A stretch of DNA of 38,890 nt from Setaria digitata. Its lineage: Eukaryota; Nematoda; Chromadorea; Rhabditida; Setariidae. The translations under genes were made by a program, and so were the position numbers. Location of the stretch: the NCBI GenBank assembly GCA_003640385.1, contig RCAB01000555.1, forward strand, positions 1 to 38,890. Reading direction: 5' to 3'. The stretch's first letter is position 1. Each line of letters opens with the position of its first letter. Positions 22,901-34,748 of this stretch are shown piece by piece. The notes below the pieces were generated by a model, which saw only the letters and a list, made by a program, of their open reading frames with translations, was not told where the DNA came from and ran no database searches.

Positions 22901-24179
22901 AACGAGAATACCTGATCAGCTACTGACTGGATTTTGATGATGGAAGATTTCGACATTGTCGAAATCGAGTTTTCCCTATTTAATGTTTCTAGTTCTAGAG
23001 ATTTGGTTAAATCCACTAACTGAACAAGATGAGATCTATAATAAATAGAAGAATCATTTTTTTCTCAAGAAAAGAATATTAAAGTTTCTTCATAATTAGA
23101 TATACTGATTCCACTGAACTTCAGCATCTTCAACTGTCTGTAGATTCTATTCGTAATGAGTATCATTCATAAATTACATAATATGAAACTGGTTTTTTTC
23201 TTATTTTTAGAAAAGAATATTACCTCCACTCAAGTGAACACTATCAAAAGTTCTATTTAAATAAAACAACAGAAAGGGAAAGCAAAACAAACTTGAATAA
23301 AGTCTGATTGCAAACCAATAATGGCAAAAGTACGCGACGAGTTGTCTCAATGAATTCCTTGAATATTGCTGTACTTGGCTTTACAGGTGTTAATAGAGCC
23401 AAAGATATGGGTCGCTGAAATTAATTAAAGTTTACAGAAAATCATTCATTACATGCACACCGTCTTTACCGCTTTTATAGCTGTAATATTTCAATTCTTG
23501 CATCATCAAGTATAAAGGCATCGAAAAATCTGTGCCACACAATCGAGGAATTCTCGTCTTTCTTTCTTTCTAATCTCTTAATATCCAAAACTTGTGCTTG
23601 CACCGAGAATTAAAAGCTTCCTTGACTGAAAACTGCTTCATTTCGTTTTATCTTCGTAAATAAAACTTCATTTTTAAAATTAGAAACCAATTAAATAACC
23701 TGAAATGCACGAGCATGTAAATCTAGTAAAGTTGAATAATGAACGCATGCATAAATGGCCATCTGTTGATTGTAAACAATCGTACTTGAACCATTAATAA
23801 CTTCAGCGCTCATTAACCAAAGCGCAACACCATCCAAATCAAGATGTGGACCACAAGCATGACTAGGAAATGAATAAAGTGGTCGTGGACCTTGTGCCTG
23901 CAAAATAATATAACATAGTATGAAGAAAAGAAGAAATCAAACTGTATACACGAAACATTAAATAAGCAAGGTTTTTGCCCAACATTTATTCGATGTCGAA
24001 AAACTAATTATAAGAAGTATTAAAATCGAGTATATTGGACTAAAAATAAATAAAGTCATTGAAATATGAACCTGACAAAATTCGATTACAGTAAAAATAG
24101 CTTCCTGACAACATGTCATCCGATGCCACGGATCAGCGCTTCGCTTACCCCATACAACGGCTTCATCAACAATGCTCAT
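19993..24179 (-). CDS. SMCR8-like longin/DENN-domain protein (C9orf72 complex subunit)
   Basis: In animals SMCR8 pairs with C9orf72 (ALFA-1 in C. elegans) and acts in lysosome homeostasis and autophagy, with GAP activity toward small GTPases. Exons, 5' to 3' on minus: 24179-24072, 23897-23700, 23414-23293, 23035-22912, 22267-22102, 21869-21777, 21709-21540, 21355-21291, 21053-20885, 20522-20398, 20273-19993. The total is 539 aa once one extra base in exon 6 is discounted. The longin part includes EFCQAQGPRPLYSFP, LDLDGVALWLMSAEV and YACVHYSTLLDLHARAFQRP, closely resembling human SMCR8. Arg103 in FQRP aligns with the catalytic arginine of SMCR8 (Arg147) and folliculin (Arg164). The DENN half includes FQILFALLSGEKLALWS, LCVYDVEGRWLKCRNYKGK and the C-terminal DYALIQYIMAQLTDL. 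It is much shorter than human SMCR8 because the long disordered middle is missing. The family call rests on recalled motifs. The start could lie in an unseen upstream exon. Confidence 0.8.
21777..21869 (-). other. SMCR8 exon 6 with an apparent one-base frame conflict
   Basis: Read from the acceptor at 21869 the frame gives KMAARKLNIRLPTFTEDLKE and then runs into TAA. Removing one A from an AAAA run (near 21800) instead gives ELNSDYFK, ending at AAG|GCGAAT. That joins in phase to AYDGFISALPKVYEKF in the next exon. Either the assembly carries an extra A, or the true donor is noncanonical, or this copy is mutated. The implied donor is GC, not GT. Confidence 0.55.
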
Positions 24180-25303
24180 TTCGTTTCCTCAGCAATAATT
24201 TCTTACAAAGTGCGACTTTCACAATATTTTTACCTCTTTTCCACAGCCTACCAAATATGAAATGCAATCATTTATCACTAAAATTAACAAAATTCGTACT
24301 GCATGCAACGCTTCCTGTCAAATAAAAATTATATTTCGATTCTCTATATACAACGAATAAGGATGAATACAAACATCATTGATGAACTAGTGCCATTACC
24401 AACTCTTCTCAAAGAAAATTTTTCCTTCTCTCCATAATAGAGAAAAGATTTTCCGCTAAAGTACGGGTAACTACACCTAGTATAGCTACTTCTGGTTATA
24501 ATGTCAAATCTATCACGCTAAATCACAACAGCTAACCACTACTGCATTAGTCATTCAACCGTCAACGAAATCATTGATTGACGTTGGTTGGGAAATTTAA
24601 TTTTCATGAAACTAAAATGCTGCTGCAAACATTTTGCAAGAATCTCACAAATAAAACTTTTATCACAGTATCAATACTGATGTATAATGGCGGGAGAACT
24701 ATACACACAGACACACACATGCTGACATCTATCACAGCCGTTTCACAAGTTACGACATTCTGTTTGTAAATTCCGGTAATTAGCGTAGGAAAGAGAAATG
24801 AGAAGTGTGGAAGAAGAAAATTCGAAAAACATATCACAGACTGCACAGAACGGAGTAACACCTTAGCTGAGAGACTGATTTGAATAAAGTACTGGTTGAC
24901 AAAGCGCTGATGAAAAGAGGAAAAGGGAGAGAAGTGGAAGCAGATACTAGCACAATAGCATTTCAAAAAATGAAATTTGAATTCAACAAATGAACAATTA
25001 AAGAAAGGAAGACATCACGGACTACGTGAAATGGAGTGGAATCTGCCAAATTCATATTTCATTTCGAGAATGAGAAATGAAAAGAAAAACGAAAAAATTA
25101 TTTCTGAAATAAAATGAATCTATGTATAACAATAAAACAATTTTCAGGATAATTCAACCATTTTTCCATACCTTCTTTTCTTACTGGGAACAGGAAAAAA
25201 GAAAGAAAAAATCCAAAAGTAGAAAGTGAGCAAAGTTCATTTATTTCATATCTGTATCAGTATTTTACAACATAATCAGTACAATGTAAAATGTTTTATT
25301 AAT
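24180..25303. other. Intergenic region between the SMCR8-like and M8 genes
   Basis: About 1.1 kb upstream of SMCR8 and downstream of the M8 gene, both on the minus strand. There is a short ACACAC stretch near 24704-24720. Open frames here are hydrophobic or Ser/Phe-rich and lack motifs. The gap is much longer than the short spacing typical of nematode operons, so co-transcription is unlikely. Confidence 0.5.
25295..25300 (-). terminator. Possible polyadenylation signal AATAAA of the M8 gene
   Basis: AATAAA on the minus strand begins about 4 bases after the stop codon at 25304. If used, the 3'UTR would be extremely short. Confidence 0.3.
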
Positions 25304-28300
25304 TCATATTCTCAAATTCAATATTAGAAAAGTGTGAAAAAAAAAAGCGAAAAAAATACCCGAAAAGATGAAAGTATGAATGAATGGTGTGGAAAAAAAA
25401 ATAAGAAGAGAAAAAGTAGAAAGAATAAGGATGAAACTACAGGAAGAAGTAGATGCTGTGCAAGGTTCATCAACCTGTAAATCTCCAACATATTCGGGAA
25501 TTTCATTGATATTTGCATCTTGACAATAACCAAACTTATCATCAGAAGGGAAATGTTCGGGGCGACAAATTTCTTCACATGGTGGACATATAATCACTCC
25601 CTCACGTAACCAACCATTAACGATCTGTAATGAGTAATAATCAGGAAAAAAAGATAATAAAAAAACTTGACTGATGTATAAAAAAAAAAGTTAAAAGTGC
25701 AAACAGAAAAGGAAGAAAAAAGATAAGAAAAAAGAAGAAAAAACTGATAAGAGAGTTTTTGTTTAAGAAAAGGACTGGAAATGAAAAAAGAATCAGAAAT
25801 CATAAATAATCAATCGAATTGATATCTTCATCATTATAGCTACTTTATTAATGATTGCTTCAAAATTGCAATTAAGATTGTTGAATTTCAATCTAACTAT
25901 GCAATACTGCAGGATAAAAAAAAGAAGTGAAAAGGAAAAAAGGAAATCTTTCAAAACCCACCTATTCAAAAGTTATTTCTAAGATAACAATTAATAAAAA
26001 TATACTAATTCATATACAGAAACAAAGGAAACCTTTCGAATGTGTATATATTGACCAGTAAAATAACACGGATAGAAATAGGTTTCATTGAATACGCCAA
26101 TATTCAAGCGACCTTCGCTACATTCATACTAAAATTAAAAAAAAAAAAAGAAAAAAAAAAGAGAAAAGACAAAACAACTGAAAATGGAATGATTTAATGT
26201 AATGAATAACTTTAATAAATGGAATCCAAAGTAGAAAGTCAAATTAAAAGTCAACAGCTTAAAATGATTTATGGTTTTAGCTAGCAGATTCAAACTTTAA
26301 CAGATTCATTCTGATCGGAGAAGCATAAACTTTAATATATTACTTTTTCAGCAAAAAGAAAAAAAAAGTTAAAATTTAGCAAAAATCTACCTCATAGCAG
26401 CCAGCCTTATACTGAAGAAATGTTCGAATACGACCACATTTTCGCTCAGTCCAAAAAGTTCCTAAATCGAAGCATTTTGACTGATTGCCGTATACTTCCA
26501 ATATTGAATTTGCTTGATTTGGTGCGAAATTTCCATCCAATTCACATCGACTGTCTCGACGTTCTGTTGAATTTAGTGCTTTCCATTCGAATTCCTGTAT
26601 AAAAACTATGAAATTCCAATAGAAGTTCCTATTTCCAGTTGAATCCCTTGATTAGATTACAATTGAATTGATTCGAGTTTCATCGTTTTGTTCATTGAGC
26701 AAAGAAAGTTTCAATAAGAATATGATTCAATAAAGAATGAAAAAATAGAAATATTCATTCCTATATTCTAAGTATCTTTATTAAAACTGCTGATAACAGA
26801 ATTAAATGCTAATTCAATTTCCATTGAAAGAGGATAGAAGAACATTCGTATACTTAAAAAAAAAGGAAAAAAAAGAATAAGCGGTATGAAAGCTTTTACT
26901 TTCTGAATATCCCAGAAAATTCCAAAATTTTCAATTTAAGAAAAAATTTAAGTTGCCAGATAAGAAGAGGTGGAAGAAGAAATGAAAAGAAGTGATATTA
27001 AAATGATGTTACTAAAAGAAAATCATAAATGAATGCTGATTTAGTCCAAGTATTTAGCACTGAAAAAAGAAATACCTGATTATAGGGACAATAATCGGCA
27101 AGCTCTACGGATCCACCATAATAAATGGCACCATCATCTTGCACATCATCCAAGAAAGCAAAATTACGATATTCCACAGGAAGTGGATTTCGATACGGTA
27201 TCTTCAATTAAATGAAAAAAATTAATCGTAATTTTGCAAATCCAAATCATCAAAACTCTTTTTAATATTTTTTTGAAAAAAAGAAGCGAAATTTTTTAGT
27301 CTTAATTTTCATAACCAATCTATACGAAAAAAAAAGAGAAATTATTGTAAAATTCAGAACCATATATCCAGTCGCAAAAATTAAATCAATGAACTGGTTT
27401 CGAGAAAACCTGTCACTTCAATTCAAAAAAAAGAGAAAAGAAAAAACTGCTCACATTCCTTCTTAGATTGTTTATTTCAAGTTAAAATTATTATTTTTCT
27501 CACTAAGTAAAATTAATATACCAAATTGCACAAAGCTAATGAATCTCGTTGTGCTGTACATCTTGTTGTTGCTAGTGAACGTTTCCCGTCATGTTTTATT
27601 TCATTACAAAATGGTACCAGCAAAAGATTCCTAGAAATTAAAAAATTTCAAAAACTAAATTTTCCATCATTCAGGATGAATAAAAGATGCTCTAACTAGC
27701 AAAAAAAAAAAAAAAAAAAGAAACGAAAAAGAAAATTACACACTTTACACAGAAAATTTAACAATAAATGTTGTAAAATTCATAATTCATAATGGATATT
27801 TTGTAATGGAATGCATTAACACATAGACTCGATGAAACCAGTAATTATTTTTGATTAGTTAAAATTATGAATGATAAAACTTCAGAATGAGTGAAAATTT
27901 TTTTGACTAATAGAAAAAATAAAGGAAAAGAAAAAAAGAACGAACAGAACTTATTAGAATTCAAAATTTCAGAATAAATGTTTCGATGAATATCCAAAAT
28001 CTATCAATATTTGGAAAATTATTATGACAAATTTTTTACTTAAAATACATTCATAGCAAAATTCACTTTTCTCGTCGGTTCCGAATCCATTCACCACAAC
28101 TTTTCCTTGCGAATTCACAGCCCAGATGATGACCCCAGTGAAGTTCCTCAGCTGCACTGAAATTTTTAAAACAACTTCAAAATTTAAATCTCAACTATTT
28201 CATAGTTAACAATGGAAAACAAAAAAATATACAAATAATGGCAAAAATAATTTCAAACTGATATATTTGTTGCTTGATGATTTTAAGACAAAATCAAATT

Positions 28301-31300
28301 TTCCGAAATAATTTTCCAGTTTCAATGACTGAAAATTAATTCCAACTGTCAAAAGTCCTTTAAAAGTTTCCACTTAATAAGTTTACATGTTTTAATTAAG
28401 CAACCTTGTTAGATAGCAGCTTCTTACTGCAAGCTATTTTTTTTTTTTTCTTTTCAAAGCAAATAAACTGAACCTGTAATTTGCTTTATACCATCCACTA
28501 TCTTCCAGCAGTGCAAATGTTAATCGAGAATATACCGGATTTTGCGTATGTGTACCCGTCATCGCTTCATTCTGAATAATTCATAATTCCGGCAGCTTAG
28601 CTAATTAATACCTCTCATGTTTATTTATTAAGAACCGACGAACTTTAATAATTTCATCAATTTTAAAATAATAATTAATTTTAGAAATATTTCGGGCTTT
28701 TTTCGCTGCAATTCCAAAATTCAAAATTGTAAAATGAATCTGAAAAATATGAAAATTATTTCATACAAATATTAATTGATTGATTTAATTTAATGAATGA
28801 GTATAAAATGGATATGGAAAAAAAAGTAACTTCCAATCGTTATTTTAAAATTACAATTTACGAATAATAAACATACATACCTCAAAAAGACGTTTTTCCC
28901 AGTGCGTAAAAGCAGTACCATCACCACCTTGATTTTCTAATTCAGCTCCTTCCAAATCTGAACAATTAAAATGTTGTTGAGCTTCCCGTTTTACGCGTGG
29001 CGTTACCATTACGTGTACTGGATGTGGTACCTAAAACAGCATCCTGATCACTTTTTTTCTTTTTTAAATTTAAATCTATATTAATCTTTTCACCATTGTT
29101 ACCAAATATTGAAATTTTTATAAATTATCATATCCGACCAATGTTACGCAAAGATAAACGTCCGCAAACGATACTCATAATAATAATGTTACGTAAATCA
29201 TATCAGTGATAGATGATACATCAATAAATGCATTCATAACGATAAACTTAAATGCCACAATGCCACGTGAACTCTATTCATTAATTGATTTCCATTAACT
29301 GATATTATTAATTACATAATTTCAAATTCCTTTTTCTATTTTTATTTGTTTTTTTTTCTACTAATTTTTCTTTTCATTTATCATTTTATTCATACCATTC
29401 CTTCCGCTGTCCACCAATCATTTCGTATAATTGTTTGAATTGTCGTTGAATCCCAATTGTAATATCCACGTTCCTTATTTAACGAAATTGGCTTATTGTA
29501 ACGATTCCGTCGTGTACGTGGAGTTCCGTTTTCGTCACGGAAAAATGCGTATAAACCGGCGGAAAAACCCAAAGCATGTAAAATTTCATGCTTTACCGTT
29601 GAAAGTAATACTTCACGATCGTGTAATGCAGTTGAAAGAGCATTAGGACATAAATTTACATGTCCAGCGATTGGTCTATAATTTTGATTTTGGAAAAAAA
29701 AATTAAAGAAAATTTTATTAAAATTGAAAAATATGAAAATATATTCACAAAAAAAGCATTCCTTTTTTTTGGCAAGAAATGAGGCAATTTTTTCTTTGGA
29801 AAATTTATTCTAATTATATAATTTACAAAATTTTTTGGTTTATTATAAATTACTATGAGATTTAATATACACAAGTGCATGTATTTCTTGCTTTATATAT
29901 ATTTATAGCTAAGTCTTTTTTCCCTAATTTAATTTATCTTTAAATATTAAAATTTTTTAAAATTCATTATTAGATATAATTTTTTTTTTTTGTAACTTTA
30001 TCTTTTAAATTATCAAGAAATATCCTCATCATTCATCTTGCTCTTTCTCATTCTACTTCATTTCCTTCTCTTTAAAGAATTTGTTTAAAAAAAATTTAAA
30101 CAAAAAAGGGAAAGAAAAAAAAAGAAAATGAAAGCTTAGTTAATAAATAAAAACACAAAATATAATGTACAAAAAATTCTCCTTTTTTGTTAATAAAAAA
30201 AAAATTCTTTTTCCATTTTCTTTTAAATAGTTAATTAACCGGTCAAGGTCGGCTTCCTGCTGACAATGCGCAGCATATGCTACTGTATCAATATTTTTAC
30301 AACGTTGAGATAGTACCGCCGATACATAAAGGAGAAAATCAGTGTTTGGTACACCAATTCCATCAGGAGGTCCCGTAATACCACAATTTTGGGAATTTGG
30401 TGATGTACAATAGCGGCACTGCTAAAAATTAATTGGAAATAATAAGAGAAGGATGAATCAAAAAATTTGATAAAATTTCGTCTATATATATATATCGTTT
30501 TCTAAGAGGAAAGAGAATGAGATATTATAGAAATAATCAAATCAACAAAAAGCTTATCTAACGAAAAGTTTGTTTAATTAACTATTGTTTTATATCAATA
30601 AACACTGGACAGATAATATCCGATCTCTAGATCATCAAGGGCTCAACTTTTTTTCTTCGAAAATATTAAAATTATCATTAACAAAAATATGCGTTTGTTA
30701 ATTTCTTGTTGATGAAATAACAAATAAATAGCTTCTAATCAACAGAACTAAATTGAGCACTTACAATAATAATCTTAGTTAATAAATTAAATAATCATTA
30801 TCATTGTTATACATTATCGAATAGCCGATTAAACACTGCTGTTAGTAGTCATTGCTACATTGTCATATCAGTATCGTTATTATTGATTAATTAAAATAAT
30901 AACTACCGGAATATGAAGTGTTTGGAAAAAGAAATGACCAGAGGAAAAAAATTTTACCCAAAGAGTTTATGAACGACTCAGTCTTATTTACTGCAATTGA
31001 AGCTTATTAGCAATTTGATTTAAATGATCAGCTTACATATAAATGTTCATTTGGAATGATTACTTCACCACAACTTGTCTCTTTTTTGCAGCCTAGCACA
31101 CATGATTGTCGTTTTTCATGTACACGCATATAATAAAGATTTGATACACATTTCCTAAAAAATAAACTCCAACTTTGGATATTTTGATTAAAACTATCAA
31201 TAATTCTTCACCACTGATAATTTTAATTTTCGTTAAACAATTCGATCAGCTTCTTTTTTGTCTTTTCTGCCTCACATGATAATACTTATCATTAATTTCT

Positions 31301-34300
31301 GTAATCACTCTATTTCAAAAAAAAAAAAAACAAATTAATGCAATCAATATCACTGATAAAAGTCATCTTCATTACACTCTTTTTCCTTCCTTTTCTTTTT
31401 TCGTCATAAAAATTCAAGAAATACACTTACTGAATAGCATTCATTGAAATATATAACAAATTAATAAAAGGAAAAAAACAGTAGAATTCTTTCTTTTCTA
31501 AAATATTTAATTTTATTTTTTTTAAACATTTAATATATTTCGTCTTTTCATTTCCTTAAATGTTCAATATTATTATTTTTTTTTTTATAAGCGTACATAA
31601 ATACAGTTATCTTTATATCAGTACATCAAAGATTAATGTGCAATAAAGTAAAATTCAAACTCATTTTTTTTTCTCAACCAAAAATTAAAAATGAAAAGAT
31701 AAAATTTACCTATTGAGTCGTACTGGAATAGCTGCTGGACGTACTGCCAATGCAACTTGCCAATACTTCACTGCTTCCGGTAGCAGTGACGTCTTGAAAA
31801 AAACGGAAATGAAATTGAATAAAATTAATTCATCTCAATTACTATTTTTAAAATAACAATTACAAATAAGAAATGACTAAAAGTGGATTTCCAAAAGAGT
31901 AAATGCTTTAGTAGCATAATTTTATTAAAAATTTCTTCTTAAATTTGCTTTAATTTATTAAATTTTTATTACATGCGCCATCTTGTCACCTTTTTCATTC
32001 GTCCCACTTAATTGCCTTCTGCTCAAAATCCTTTTTATTGCAAGATTATATTATATTCCAGCAGTTTTAAGACCATAAAAAGAGCAATAAATCCATTTTC
32101 CGGCAATGGGTCCAGTGACCCATTGCCGGAAAATAGAAGTCACATCTTGTGACCGGAAAATGGCCCTGATTTATAACTATCATTCGTCTTTTACCTCAGC
32201 AGCATCATATATGTATAAAATATTTCGAAAATTTATTAAATATATATTTATTTAATTTTTTTAACATATCTTCATTCCCATGATATTCCGGCTATTCTGA
32301 TATTGCATTTTTCTTTTTCCAAGATTATTATATTTATTGAAAATCAAATTTGAAAGTTAAAATTTAAATGAGTGAAATATTTATTAACATCCATTTCCAT
32401 GTCTTTTTGCATCTAGAAATATTTTATAGCACAATGAGTACTGAGAATTGGAAAATTTAACAATTTTATAAATAAATCTTAAAAAAAAGCATTTCGGTTC
32501 TCGTTCAGAATAAAATTTAATTGACTCTTTCAGTAAATGACCCTTTTCTTTTTTCTCATCCCGTTCTAAATGTGTGTTTTGAGAGTAAATTCTGACAGCT
32601 AAAAAAAATTGACCACATAAGATGAGGCCATAAATGAAATGAATGGATATGAGAAGTTTGATTATACTGGCATAAATGGAACATTAATTTCATTTTTAAA
32701 AAATTTTACTTTAATTTGTAGAAAAATGATTCATTGGAAAAGATTTTTCGGCGTCTTTTTTCTTTTTTTTTTTCCTCAATAAGAGGCATAAAATTTAATT
32801 GAATCTTTCGCGATAAATTTGACCCTATCCTTTCCTTTTTTTTTTTTTTGTTAGTTTTGAATGATAAAGTTACAAGTTAGAAATGCTGTAATGGTAGCGT
32901 CATAATATTTTACTACTAGACTAAAAAAAATACTCAAATTAATAGAATTGATTTTTTTTTTTTGTGACAAAAAAACGCCTTAAAGTAATAAACATAGCAA
33001 TATTAGACTGAAAAAATGCCTAAAGTAATAAACATTGTACTATAAGATCGAAGAGAAATTCCTTAGAGTAATAAATGTAATACTGTTAAACAGAAATGCC
33101 TTAACGCGATAGGTATAGCAAAAGGGCAAAAACACTTTTCATACAGATTTTTGTTAGAAAAATAAAATGAAATAAATGCAGTTTTATAAAAAATAAAATT
33201 AATGTCAATATTCTAAAAAAAAAAAAAATCCATCTTTAGAGATAATGTAAGAATGGAATAGAAACTCCTCAAGATTGAATCAATATGTTTATGGATTCAA
33301 TCTAGATCTTTCTGAGGAAAAGAATAATCAAAAGAACATACTAATAATAACAGATAGTAAATAAAACTTTTAATTTTGAAAAACTTACATTTACAAATAA
33401 TTGAATATCTGTTGTTAATCTGAAATAATTTCAAAATGAATCGAAATGATAATTTAAAATAATATGAGGCAATTTTTCGGTTCGTTTCAATTTAATTCAG
33501 TTGATTTTTTGAATAAAGTAAGTGGCATCATTTTTCTTCCATTCTTTCTCTCTCTTTCTCCCTCTCTCATTTTCTTTTTTTTTTTTTGTCCATTATCATT
33601 TCGGAATGAATGGTATTTTCTTTCAATTCCTTTCGACAGCGATTTTTAGTTTGCATCAAATATTTCAGAAGTATGAAAACTAATTGATTCTAATCGTTGG
33701 AAAATGTTAAACTATCCAACACTGATAACATTAATCAAAAATGATAAAAGGATAATTCCCGAAAATTATTTGATAGAAAGAAAATTAATCAAAAATGATA
33801 AAAGGATATTCTCGAAAATTATTTAACAGAAAGAAAATTAATCAAAAATGATAAAGGAATATTCCCGAAAATAATTTAATCGAAAGGAAAAAAAGAAAAA
33901 TTATTCAGTAGAAAGTTAGCAATAAAATGTTAACTAAAAAAGACAACTCATTTCAGTTTTTGTTAAAATCAAAATGATCGAAATGAAATCATCCATCGGA
34001 AACTTGATCAATTTTTTACAATTTTCTGTAAATTCTGTTTTTTCTTTCCTTTTTTTTTTTTTTTTTACAATCAGTTCAAACTTCCGCTGGAAAAATCGAA
34101 GTACTCCGAAGTGATCATTACAAATATTAATTTAGTCTTACTTACTTCTCGATGCTAGCTCTATCAAAATGTAGATGTATTCGTAACGGTTGGAAGATAT
34201 CATTATTCACGTGACGTGCCTTCCGAACTCCACTATCATTATCATCTTTTTCAATGAAATCAACATCAAGCGGAACATCGAAAACAATATCATTCACATT

Positions 34301-34748
34301 TGGCACCTAAAAAAAATATTTGAAAAAAAATCTAAACAAAAACTTTAACATTTTCATACAAAAAATCGATTATTATGTCAAAATTATAAAATAAAATTTT
34401 TTTTTCACTTTTTACAAAATTAATTCTCTTTCATAACTACTCTGTTAGAAACTCGTCCATTTCAAAAAAAAGAAAAAGTAAAGATAAAAAAAGAAAATGC
34501 GAAAGTTTGAAAAGTTAAATTATTACAAATATTTTCCAAAAAAAAAAAAACAAATTTAATGATACCTTATATGAACATGTTGCACCATCCGTTGTTGAAA
34601 TTGTTGCAAAAAATATTATCCATAATAAAACATTAAAGTTCGAATAAATAATTCTCAATGATTTGATAGGTAAAGTAATTATTATTTGATTAAATTTTGA
34701 TGTAATTAGAATAATTAATCGTATACAGTGATCGTTGAGAACGATCAT
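25304..34748 (-). CDS. Leishmanolysin-like zinc metalloprotease (M8 family, invadolysin/LMLN)
   Basis: Zinc endopeptidase of the secretory pathway or cell surface. Fifteen exons join in phase on minus: 34748-34566, 34306-34146, 33419-33389, 31792-31710, 31154-31037, 30421-30240, 29675-29396, 29030-28881, 28571-28474, 28156-28067, 27630-27522, 27201-27076, 26594-26391, 26128-26033, 25624-25304. The product is 743 aa. The N-terminus has a hydrophobic stretch ([12 protein letters not shown]) before GATCSYK, a late-placed signal sequence or anchor. A Cys-rich prodomain follows. The HExxH motif is HEILH at 282-286 ([11 protein letters not shown]). A distant His389 in AFTHWEKR is the likely third zinc ligand, after the conserved [11 protein letters not shown]. 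The Cys-rich C-terminal part has [16 protein letters not shown] and [14 protein letters not shown] blocks matching LMLN. The last 50 residues are strongly hydrophobic after CTASTSSCS, suggesting a membrane or GPI-anchor signal. Introns range up to about 1.6 kb and hold several repeats. Confidence 0.92.
32093..32162. repeat. Nested inverted repeats in M8 intron 3
   Basis: Two perfect 18-base arms (32095-32112 and 32117-32134, arm core TTTTCCGGCAATGGG) flank a 4-base loop. Next to them GTCACA/TGTGAC form a hairpin at about 32139-32153. The outer CCATTTTCCGG (32093-32103) is also complementary to CCGGAAAATGG (32152-32162). The block is far richer in GC than its surroundings. Confidence 0.85.
32977..33120. 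repeat. Degenerate tandem repeat, about 40 bp units
   Basis: Units beginning with TAAAGTAATAAACAT (or diverged TTAGAGTAATAAATG, TTAACGCGATAGGTA) and ending with AATGCC or similar occur about four times in M8 intron 3. The copies have diverged and vary in length, so this is an old minisatellite. Confidence 0.55.
33731..33888. repeat. Three-copy tandem repeat, period 53-54 bp
   Basis: Copies start at 33731, 33785 and 33838, each with TTAATCAAAAATGATAAA, followed by GGATA(T)TTC(C)CGAAAA and GAAAG-rich ends. The array is in M8 intron 2, between exons 2 and 3. Confidence 0.85.

Noticed and set aside
24604..24966. A 120-codon minus-strand open frame rich in Phe, Ser and Val
   Set aside because: Composition follows pyrimidine-rich DNA and an ACAC repeat. 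No motif, and it does not splice into SMCR8.
19993..34748. Operon of the two minus-strand genes
   Set aside because: The gap of about 1.1 kb between the M8 stop and the SMCR8 start is much longer than in typical nematode operons.
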